The translations under genes were made by a program, and so were the position numbers. From Parcubacteria group bacterium Athens0416_74 (GTDB lineage Bacteria > Patescibacteriota > Minisyncoccia > Phycocordibacterales > UBA2100), in assembly GCA_007375785.1 (NCBI GenBank), contig VMEY01000042.1, positions 1 through 7,603 on the forward strand: DNA of 7,603 nucleotides. Reading direction: 5' to 3'. Numbering within the stretch: position 1 is the stretch's first letter; each line of letters starts with the position of its first letter. The notes beneath the pieces are model-generated. The model made no database searches. It was not told the DNA's origin and saw only the letters and a list, made by a program, of their open reading frames with translations. Shown in pieces: positions 1 to 2,913 of the stretch.

Positions 1-772
1 TGAGCACGCCGTGCGTGGTTGCAGCGTACACTTCTCTGGCACCACTCTCTATCAAGAGTGCGGCGGCACGAGCGAGTGTGCCACACGTATCTGCCATGTC
101 GTCGATAATGAGCGCGACCTTGCCCTGCACATCACCGATAAGCTTCATGCGTGCTATTTGATTGGGAATATCACGTTCTTTGTGGATGATAGCGAGCTCA
201 GCGTCTTTCATGAGCCTCTTTGCGTACGACTGTGCGCGCACTACACCTCCCGCATCCGGCGACACGACCACGAGCTCGTCTGCAGCGAGAGCGTCTCTAA
301 AGACTTCTTTGAAATGACTGATGAGTACCGGCCGTGCATAGAGATAATCGACATTGGTCGTGCGAAAGAATCCTCCTATCGCGTCGTTGTGCAAATCCAT
401 CGTGAGTACTCGATCCGCTCCGAGCGCCTCGAGCGTCGTCGCGAAGACTCGTGCCGAGATTGGTTCGCGCGGCTTTGATTTCCTGTCCTGACGCGCGTAT
501 CCAAAATATGGTATGACGGCAGTTATTTCGCGCGCGGAAGCGCCACGCGCAGCGTCGAGCGCGAGGAAAAGCCGGGCCCAATTGTCTGCCGGCGGATTTG
601 TGGACTGCACGAGGAATACATTCTTGCCGCGCAGGTTCTCGAGGAATTGGACTTGCTGTTCCCCGTCGGAAAACACCTTGGTCTTTATGGCGCCGAGCTT
701 CAGGCCGATGCGGGCGGCTATTTTTTCTGCGAGCGCATCATTGGAGCCAAGGGAGAATACCGCGTAATCCAT
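1..772 (-). CDS. prs: Ribose-phosphate pyrophosphokinase (PRPP synthetase), N-terminal part, cut by window edge
   Basis: Makes phosphoribosyl pyrophosphate from ribose 5-phosphate and ATP in the cytoplasm, feeding purine, pyrimidine, His, Trp and NAD synthesis. Translating the minus strand from ATG at 772 gives 257 codons with no stop before the edge, so about 50-60 C-terminal residues are missing compared with the usual ~310. Visible family signatures: FSDGE (residues 34-38), ITAVIPYFGYARQDRK (83-98), PISAR (104-108), the MDLH metal/ATP motif (125-128) followed by GGFF, SPDAGGV (171-177), and the PRPP-binding loop DDMADTCGT (224-232), the version seen in class I enzymes including human PRPS1. 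No earlier in-frame start is plausible because the upstream DNA is an extended -10 promoter and then tRNA-Pro(GGG). There is no Shine-Dalgarno sequence; the mRNA may be leaderless. Family assignment is secure. Confidence 0.96.
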   Translation of the reverse strand, partial: MDYAVFSLGSNDALAEKIAARIGLKLGAIKTKVFSDGEQQVQFLENLRGKNVFLVQSTNPPADNWARLFLALDAARGASAREITAVIPYFGYARQDRKSKPREPISARVFATTLEALGADRVLTMDLHNDAIGGFFRTTNVDYLYARPVLISHFKEVFRDALAADELVVVSPDAGGVVRAQSYAKRLMKDAELAIIHKERDIPNQIARMKLIGDVQGKVALIIDDMADTCGTLARAAALLIESGAREVYAATTHGVL

Positions 773-778
773 GCCGCG

Positions 779-784
779 ATTATA
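779..784 (-). promoter_or_regulatory. Extended -10 promoter of prs
   Basis: Reading the minus strand, TGC-TATAAT is a perfect -10 hexamer with the extended-10 TGn element. It ends 7 bp before the prs ATG, so the expected transcription start falls on or next to the A of ATG, implying a leaderless mRNA. No good -35 box is visible, which extended -10 promoters do not need. It lies between tRNA-Pro(GGG) and prs. Confidence 0.7.
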
Positions 785-797
785 GCAGCTTGTTCGC

Positions 798-868
798 TCG
801 GGCCGCCGGGGATCGAACCCGGTCTACATGACCCCCAGCCATGCGTACTACCGGTATACTACGGCCCG
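798..868 (-). tRNA. tRNA-Pro, anticodon GGG (reads CCC/CCU)
   Basis: A complete 71-nt cloverleaf on the minus strand. The acceptor stem CGGGCCG pairs perfectly with CGGCCCG; D stem GTAT/GTAC; anticodon stem CATGG/TCATG with loop CTGGGGG (anticodon GGG); 4-nt variable loop TAGA; T stem CCGGG/CCCGG with loop TTCGATC; discriminator A. The C1-G72 pair and A73 are known bacterial tRNA-Pro identity elements, which supports the assignment. The CCA end is not encoded (GCG follows). The acceptor, D arm and T arm are nearly identical to the tRNA-Pro(CGG) gene nearby, so the two are paralogues. No clear promoter is seen directly upstream; it is probably co-transcribed behind tRNA-Pro(CGG). Confidence 0.95.
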
Positions 869-884
869 CTCATCTGAGTAATGT

Positions 885-904
885 CCTTGGTCGGGCCGAA
901 CGGG
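885..904 (-). repeat. Degenerate copy of the tRNA-Pro 3' end
   Basis: On the minus strand this reads CCCG-TT-CGGCCCGAC-C-AAGG. The 3' end and 3' flank of tRNA-Pro(CGG), at 1009-1027, read CCCG-G-CGGCCCGAC-G-AAGG. The two are direct repeats with one indel and two changes. It is not part of a foldable tRNA: no D arm or matching 5' acceptor lies at the right distance. It closes the 3' side of the hairpin element at 905-931. Confidence 0.65.
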
Positions 905-931
905 CTTGAACCGAGATTCGCAAGGTTCAAG
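905..931. repeat. Hairpin element, copy 1 (conserved 11-nt loop)
   Basis: Plus-strand reading: stem CTTGAACC (905-912), loop GAGATTCGCAA (913-923), stem GGTTCAAG (924-931). A second copy with the same loop and a different but still perfectly paired stem lies at 1462-1490 on the other strand. Both copies are preceded, in this orientation, by TCGGGCCG-nn-CGGG. The stem is extended by CGGG (901-904) opposite CCCG after a 3-nt bulge. Confidence 0.75.
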
Positions 932-959
932 AAACCCGGTCTCATACTCGCTCCAGTCA

Positions 960-980
960 CGGAAGTCCGCCGGACTTCCG
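960..980. repeat. Perfect 10-bp hairpin, nearly loopless
   Basis: CGGAAGTCCG (960-969), one central base, CGGACTTCCG (971-980). It lies inside the 82-bp segment present only in the left arm of the inverted repeat around tRNA-Pro(CGG). No T-run follows on either strand, so it does not look like an intrinsic terminator. Confidence 0.75.
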
Positions 981-1014
981 ATTCGTTCTATACAAATGCG
1001 TCTGTCACCCTTCG

Positions 1015-1085
1015 TCGGGCCGCCGGGAATCGAACCCGGTCTTCACGAACCCGAATCGTACGTACTACCGGTATACTACGGCCCG
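1015..1085 (-). tRNA. tRNA-Pro, anticodon CGG (reads CCG)
   Basis: A complete 71-nt cloverleaf on the minus strand: acceptor CGGGCCG/CGGCCCG, D stem GTAT/GTAC, anticodon stem TACGA/TCGTG (first pair is U-G), loop TTCGGGT (anticodon CGG), variable loop AAGA, T arm CCGGG-TTCGATT-CCCGG, discriminator A. C1-G72 and A73 match proline identity. CCA is not encoded. The gene is enclosed by long inverted repeats, so in the precursor the acceptor helix could run on without a break for 8 more bp (to 1008/1093) before any internal loop. No tRNA-Pro(UGG) gene is present in this window. Confidence 0.95.
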
Positions 1086-1157
1086 ACGAAGGGCACCATT
1101 GGACGCATTTGAAAAGAACGAATTACTACGGCCCGACCAAAAACATTACTTCGGATA

Positions 1158-1163
1158 TGTATA
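1158..1163 (-). promoter_or_regulatory. Probable promoter (-10) of tRNA-Pro(CGG)
   Basis: Minus-strand TGT-TATACA is an extended -10 element with a 5/6 hexamer match. The expected start is near 1151, which is where the outer end of the inverted repeat begins, so the primary transcript would carry the whole right arm as its leader. No convincing -35 was found. Confidence 0.45.
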
Positions 1164-1179
1164 ACACACCCGGTGGCCA

Positions 1180-1212
1180 CGAGTATTTCCTCATCGCCAC
1201 TCGGAAATCTCG
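1180..1212. repeat. Hairpin between tRNA-Val and tRNA-Pro(CGG)
   Basis: CGAG (1180-1183) and ATTTCC (1185-1190) pair with GGAAAT (1203-1208) and CTCG (1209-1212), with a single bulged base and a 12-nt loop. It is the first of three consecutive hairpins in the gene-free stretch 1151-1300; no coding sequence is seen there. Confidence 0.6.
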
Positions 1213-1227
1213 CAGCCCCGACTCGCG

Positions 1228-1247
1228 GTCGCGCAAGCTTGCGCGAC
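1228..1247. repeat. Perfect 20-bp palindrome
   Basis: GTCGCGCAAG followed by its exact reverse complement CTTGCGCGAC, with no spacer. Palindromy stops abruptly at both ends (G opposite G at 1227/1248). It could form a cruciform or a hairpin, or be a dimeric protein-binding site. It lies in the spacer downstream of tRNA-Val. Confidence 0.8.
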
Positions 1248-1260
1248 GTCGCTCCGTCCT

Positions 1261-1303
1261 GCATAGCCCGACGACATGCTCCGCATGTCTGTCGTGGCTG
1301 TGC
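1261..1303. repeat. Imperfect hairpin at the 3' end of tRNA-Val
   Basis: The core GACATGC (1273-1279) and GCATGTC (1283-1289) pair around loop TCC. The arms continue outward with GCA-AGCC-type pairing between 1261-1268 and 1295-1303, with small internal loops. The outer right arm touches the last acceptor bases of tRNA-Val, so in a minus-strand transcript this would be a structured 3' trailer. Confidence 0.55.
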
Positions 1304-1374
1304 ACCCTTCAGGATTCGAACCTGAGACCTTTCGAATGTGAATCGAACGCTCTAACCAACTGAGCTAAGGGTGC
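1301..1374 (-). tRNA. tRNA-Val, anticodon CAC (reads GUG)
   Basis: A 74-nt cloverleaf on the minus strand: acceptor GCACCCT/AGGGTGC, D arm GCTC-AGTTGGTTA-GAGC, anticodon stem TTCGA/TCGAA with loop TTCACAT (anticodon CAC), 5-nt variable loop AGGTC, T arm TCAGG-TTCGAAT-CCTGA, discriminator A. CCA is not encoded (the next bases are CAG). A perfect -10 box lies just upstream. Confidence 0.95.
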
Positions 1375-1383
1375 GTCGTCGAG

Positions 1384-1389
1384 ATTATA
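1384..1389 (-). promoter_or_regulatory. -10 box of tRNA-Val
   Basis: A perfect TATAAT on the minus strand, ending 10 bp before the tRNA 5' end, so the expected start lies only a few bases upstream of the mature tRNA. No strong -35 was identified at 16-18 bp. Confidence 0.6.
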
Positions 1390-1461
1390 ACGGCTACCGA
1401 GAACAAATGCGAGAACACACCGGCAAGGGGGCCCGAGCAAGATGGCCGTCGCGCTCCGTCT

Positions 1462-1490
1462 CTTCATGCCTTGCGAATCTCGGCATGAAG
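1462..1490. repeat. Hairpin element, copy 2 (conserved 11-nt loop)
   Basis: On the plus strand the stem CTTCATGCC (1462-1470) pairs perfectly with GGCATGAAG (1482-1490) around an 11-nt loop whose reverse complement is GAGATTCGCAA, identical to the loop of the copy at 905-931. The stems differ in sequence but both pair fully. Immediately after it (1491-1503) comes CCCGGCGGCCCGA, identical to the last 13 nt of tRNA-Pro(CGG) including discriminator A. There is no T-tract, so it is unlikely to be a terminator. Confidence 0.75.
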
Positions 1491-1503
1491 CCCGGCGGCC
1501 CGA
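1491..1503 (+). repeat. Detached copy of the tRNA-Pro 3' end
   Basis: Thirteen bases identical to the 3' half of the T stem, the acceptor 3' strand and the discriminator of tRNA-Pro(CGG) (positions 1015-1027 on the other strand). No tRNA body is present, only the hairpin at 1462-1490. Chance is possible for 13 GC-rich bases, but the matching arrangement at 885-931 makes it less likely. Confidence 0.55.
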
Positions 1504-1510
1504 AAGGTAG

Positions 1511-1539
1511 TTGACACAAGACAATCGGTAGGCGTTAAT
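1511..1539 (+). promoter_or_regulatory. Probable tspO promoter
   Basis: A consensus -35 TTGACA (1511-1516), 17-bp spacer, then GTTAAT (1534-1539, 4/6 match) as -10. The -10 ends 7 bp before ATG at 1546, so the mRNA would start at or next to that ATG. The -35 is strong and the -10 is weak. Confidence 0.5.
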
Positions 1540-1545
1540 TTGAAT

Positions 1546-2016
1546 ATGCGCTCATGGATACGCCTCGTCGTTTCCATCCTCGCCTCCTACGGAGCCGGTT
1601 TTCTTGGTTCAATTTTTGTCCAAGACGGTGTGCGCACATGGTATGCCACACTTGAGAAGCCCTTCTTCACGCCGCCTGACTGGGTATTCGCCCCTGTGTG
1701 GTTTGTTCTCTATGGCCTCATGGCCAGCGCTCTCTACATCGTATGGGAGAAAGACCCGCACGCGAGCGAGATGCGCGGATGGGTTCCTCTCTTCTTTTGC
1801 CACCTACTTCTCAATGCCGCGTGGTCAATCTTCTTCTTCGGATTCCATGCTCTCTTCATTGCCTTTATCGAAATACTCTTCCTCTTCTGGTGCATCGTGA
1901 TGCTCATCGTAGGCGCGCGAGACATCGATCGCACGGCTGCGTGGCTCCTTGTGCCTTATTCCGTATGGATAGCTTTTGCAGCAATCCTCAACGGCACCAT
2001 TTGGCTGATGAATTAA
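1546..2016 (+). CDS. tspO: TspO/MBR-family tryptophan-rich membrane protein
   Basis: A five-helix integral membrane protein of the TspO/MBR (translocator protein) family, known to bind porphyrins and related ligands; its role in this organism is unknown. The ORF from TTG at 1540 is 158 aa; from ATG at 1546 it is 156 aa. I prefer ATG because the promoter at 1511-1539 would start transcription there. Family landmarks, numbered from the TTG: WY-TLEKPFFTPPDWVFAPVW (34-54), LYGLMASALYIVW (57-69), LLNAAWSIFFFG (90-101), and the final helix VPYSVWIAFAAILNGTIWLMN (138-158), matching the family pattern of W, PP, FxPVW, LNxxWS and PYxxWxxFAxxLN. Length is normal for the family (about 150-170). It stands alone on the plus strand, followed 41 bp later by tRNA-Ala. 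Confidence 0.95.
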   Translation: MRSWIRLVVSILASYGAGFLGSIFVQDGVRTWYATLEKPFFTPPDWVFAPVWFVLYGLMASALYIVWEKDPHASEMRGWVPLFFCHLLLNAAWSIFFFGFHALFIAFIEILFLFWCIVMLIVGARDIDRTAAWLLVPYSVWIAFAAILNGTIWLMN

Positions 2017-2044
2017 TTGAACGCTTAGACGACTGTGGTATATT
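2017..2044 (+). promoter_or_regulatory. Promoter of tRNA-Ala
   Basis: TTGAAC (2017-2022), 16-bp spacer, TATATT (2039-2044) preceded by TGG, an extended -10. The expected start is near 2051, seven bases before the tRNA. The -35 begins directly after the tspO stop codon. Confidence 0.6.
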
Positions 2045-2057
2045 CTGTTGCGTTCGC

Positions 2058-2128
2058 GGGCCTTTAGTTCAGTGGTAAAACGCCGCATTCGCATTGCGGA
2101 GGCGGGGGTTCGATTCCCCCAAGGTCCA
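2058..2128 (+). tRNA. tRNA-Ala, anticodon CGC (reads GCG)
   Basis: A 71-nt cloverleaf: acceptor GGGCCTT/AAGGTCC including the G3-U70 wobble pair that is the alanine identity element; D arm GTTC-AGTGGTA-AAAC (last pair mismatched); anticodon stem CCGCA/TGCGG with loop TTCGCAT (anticodon CGC); variable loop AGGC; T arm GGGGG-TTCGATT-CCCCC; discriminator A. CCA is not encoded. The last 16 bases of the gene plus two beyond it are repeated exactly at 2273-2290. Confidence 0.96.
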
Positions 2129-2290
2129 CAAATTGAGTCCACGAAATTTGTGGATCGGGAGAAAGGCGCTGCGCGCCTTTCGTGGGAATCGAACCGCCGG
2201 AGCGGCGCTTGCGCCCGCGAGGCGTGGCCCGCGGCACTTAGCGAGCGCGCGAGCTTAGTGACCGTCAGGCTCATTCCCCCAAGGTCCACA
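2113..2290 (+). repeat. 18-bp direct repeat of the tRNA-Ala 3' end around a 142-bp insert
   Basis: An 18-base sequence that begins ATTCCCCC and ends GGTCCACA occurs at 2113-2130, within and just past the tRNA 3' end, and again at 2273-2290, offset by exactly 160 bp. The intervening 142 bp (2131-2272) has no credible ORF. It holds GC-rich inverted repeats: 2125-2134 with 2145-2154 (10 bp), GAAAGGCGC at 2161-2169 with GCGCCTTTC at 2173-2181, and an imperfect stem near 2235-2260. GGGAAT at 2184-2189 is complementary to ATTCCC at 2273-2278. This is the footprint expected of a small element at a tRNA 3' attachment site, although no integrase is present. Confidence 0.85.
2161..2181. repeat. Hairpin inside the tRNA-Ala-linked insert
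   Basis: A perfect 9-bp stem GAAAGGCGC/GCGCCTTTC with a TGC triloop. It is followed by GTGGGAATCGAACC, which resembles an antisense T-arm but without a partner stem. Confidence 0.7.
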
Positions 2291-2302
2291 GAAAATACTC
2301 GT

Positions 2303-2348
2303 AATCAAAACCGCCCTCCGCCAGCTGTCGGATGGGGCGGTTTTGATT
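2303..2348. terminator. Bidirectional rho-independent terminator between tRNA-Ala and greA
   Basis: AATCAAAACCGCCC (2303-2316) pairs perfectly with GGGCGGTTTTGATT (2335-2348), a 14-bp stem whose AT-rich base supplies T-tracts on both strands. The 18-nt loop can pair further through TCCG/CGGA. It lies between convergent units, and its right arm overlaps the greA stop codon (2347-2349). Confidence 0.85.
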
Positions 2349-2817
2349 ATTTGACGTTGATGATTTTGTACTTCTGGAGTCCTTTTGGTGTCTCGAAGGA
2401 AAAAGTGTCGCCTTTCTTCTTTTCCATGAGCGCGGAGCCCATCGGTGAGAGGTGCGAGATTTTGTGATCCTGCATATTGGCCTCGGCAGAGCCGACGATT
2501 TCGTACGTGTGCTCTTCCTTTTCGCCCTGCTTCTGTATAGTGACGACGCTTCCGAGTGACACCGTGCTCCCCTTTGTGTGCTCAATGATGCGGGCGTGTG
2601 AAAGCTGCTCTTCTATCGTGCGGATGCGGTCTTCTGTGGCAGCCTGCATGTTGCGAGCCTCTTCATACTCCGCATTTTCAGACAGGTCGCCGAGTGAACG
2701 GGCGTACTCGAGCTGCTCCGCGATTTCGCGACGACGGACCGTCTTGAGGTGCTCAAGTTCAGTCGTAAGTTCGTCGAACTTCTCTTTGCTCAGGTAATTA
2801 GCTTCTTCGGTCATCAT
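2347..2817 (-). CDS. greA: Transcription elongation factor GreA
   Basis: Enters the RNA polymerase secondary channel and stimulates cleavage of backtracked transcripts. From ATG at 2817 the protein is 156 aa, the usual GreA length (~158); the ORF stays open for 26 more codons (to 2895), but that extension has no family similarity and covers the promoter. Residues 10-80 form the N-terminal coiled-coil hairpin, with the acidic tip GDLSENAEYEEAR (43-55); D44 and E47 correspond to the Asp/Glu pair (E. coli D41/E44) that positions Mg2+. Residues 83-156 are the FKBP-like C-terminal domain with the ISHLSPMGSALMEKKKGD signature (120-137). A second ATG follows at 2814 and either could be used; no Shine-Dalgarno is visible. 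Last gene of the minus-strand cluster, with its own promoter. Confidence 0.96.
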   Translation of the reverse strand: MMTEEANYLSKEKFDELTTELEHLKTVRRREIAEQLEYARSLGDLSENAEYEEARNMQAATEDRIRTIEEQLSHARIIEHTKGSTVSLGSVVTIQKQGEKEEHTYEIVGSAEANMQDHKISHLSPMGSALMEKKKGDTFSFETPKGLQKYKIINVK

Positions 2818-2824
2818 ATGGTGA

Positions 2825-2830
2825 ATTCTA
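2825..2830 (-). promoter_or_regulatory. Possible start-proximal -10 of greA
   Basis: Minus-strand TAGAAT (5/6) ends 8 bp before ATG at 2817, the same geometry as the prs and tspO promoters and consistent with a leaderless greA mRNA. No -35 is evident, and a better -35/-10 pair lies further upstream, so this is tentative. Confidence 0.3.
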
Positions 2831-2839
2831 TCTAGGAAA

Positions 2840-2859
2840 CGCGCCTTTTTGTGGGCGCG
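2840..2859. other. GC-rich hairpin in the mrdA-greA gap
   Basis: CGCGCC (2840-2845) and GGCGCG (2854-2859) pair around an 8-nt loop. On the minus strand only three T follow the stem, so it would be at best a weak terminator or attenuator behind mrdA, or a structured leader of greA. Confidence 0.4.
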
Positions 2860-2867
2860 GTGGACGC

Positions 2868-2895
2868 ATTGTACAGGAGGGGCAGGAATTGCCAA
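2868..2895 (-). promoter_or_regulatory. Promoter of greA
   Basis: Minus strand: -35 TTGGCA (2895-2890), 16-bp spacer, -10 TACAAT (2873-2868), each 5/6 matches. The predicted start is near 2861, giving a leader of about 44 nt containing the hairpin at 2840-2859. It lies entirely within the 96-bp gap after mrdA, so greA can be expressed apart from the mre cluster. Confidence 0.55.
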
Positions 2896-2913
2896 GTCGA
2901 ATAACTCTTGGCC

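Larger units (their letters stand above)
877..1150. repeat. Imperfect inverted repeat enclosing tRNA-Pro(CGG)
   Basis: The flanks of tRNA-Pro(CGG) are inverted copies of each other. From the inside out, the pairs are 1008-1022 with 1079-1093 (15 bp, the first seven being the acceptor stem), 993-1002 with 1102-1111 (10 bp), 981-989 with 1115-1123 (9 bp), and 877-898 with 1129-1150 (20 of 22). The left arm carries 82 extra bases (899-980) where the right arm has only five (1124-1128, TACTA). In the minus-strand precursor the leader could therefore pair with the trailer and extend the acceptor helix well beyond its normal 7 bp. Confidence 0.85.

Noticed and set aside
890..960. A fourth tRNA, or tRNA pseudogene, on the minus strand (TTCAAGC loop, CGGCCCGACCA end)
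   Set aside because: No D arm or 5' acceptor strand lies at the right distance. The T-arm-like part is better explained by the hairpin whose second copy has lost the T-loop sequence but kept the stem.
877..1150. tRNA gene interrupted by a group I intron (outer acceptor halves at 887-898 and 1129-1140)
   Set aside because: The interval contains a complete tRNA and its inverted flanks, not intron core elements, and the similarity of the arms continues beyond the supposed tRNA ends.
881..1363. Open reading frame of 160 codons across the tRNA block
   Set aside because: It reads antisense through tRNA-Pro(CGG) and tRNA-Val and through the repeats; the peptide has the usual GNRTR / DSNLRPFECESNALTN look of translated tRNA genes.
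1462..1490. Intrinsic terminator of an upstream plus-strand gene or of prs/tRNA transcripts
   Set aside because: Strong stem but no T-tract on either side and no gene ending next to it; the shared loop with 905-931 points to a repeat element.
2048..2467. Open reading frame of 139 codons on the plus strand
   Set aside because: It runs through tRNA-Ala, the repeat insert, the terminator and antisense to greA; no protein-like features.
2818..2895. N-terminal extension of GreA by 26 residues
   Set aside because: Not similar to GreA, and it would lie over the -35/-10 promoter and the hairpin; ATG at 2817 gives the normal family length.
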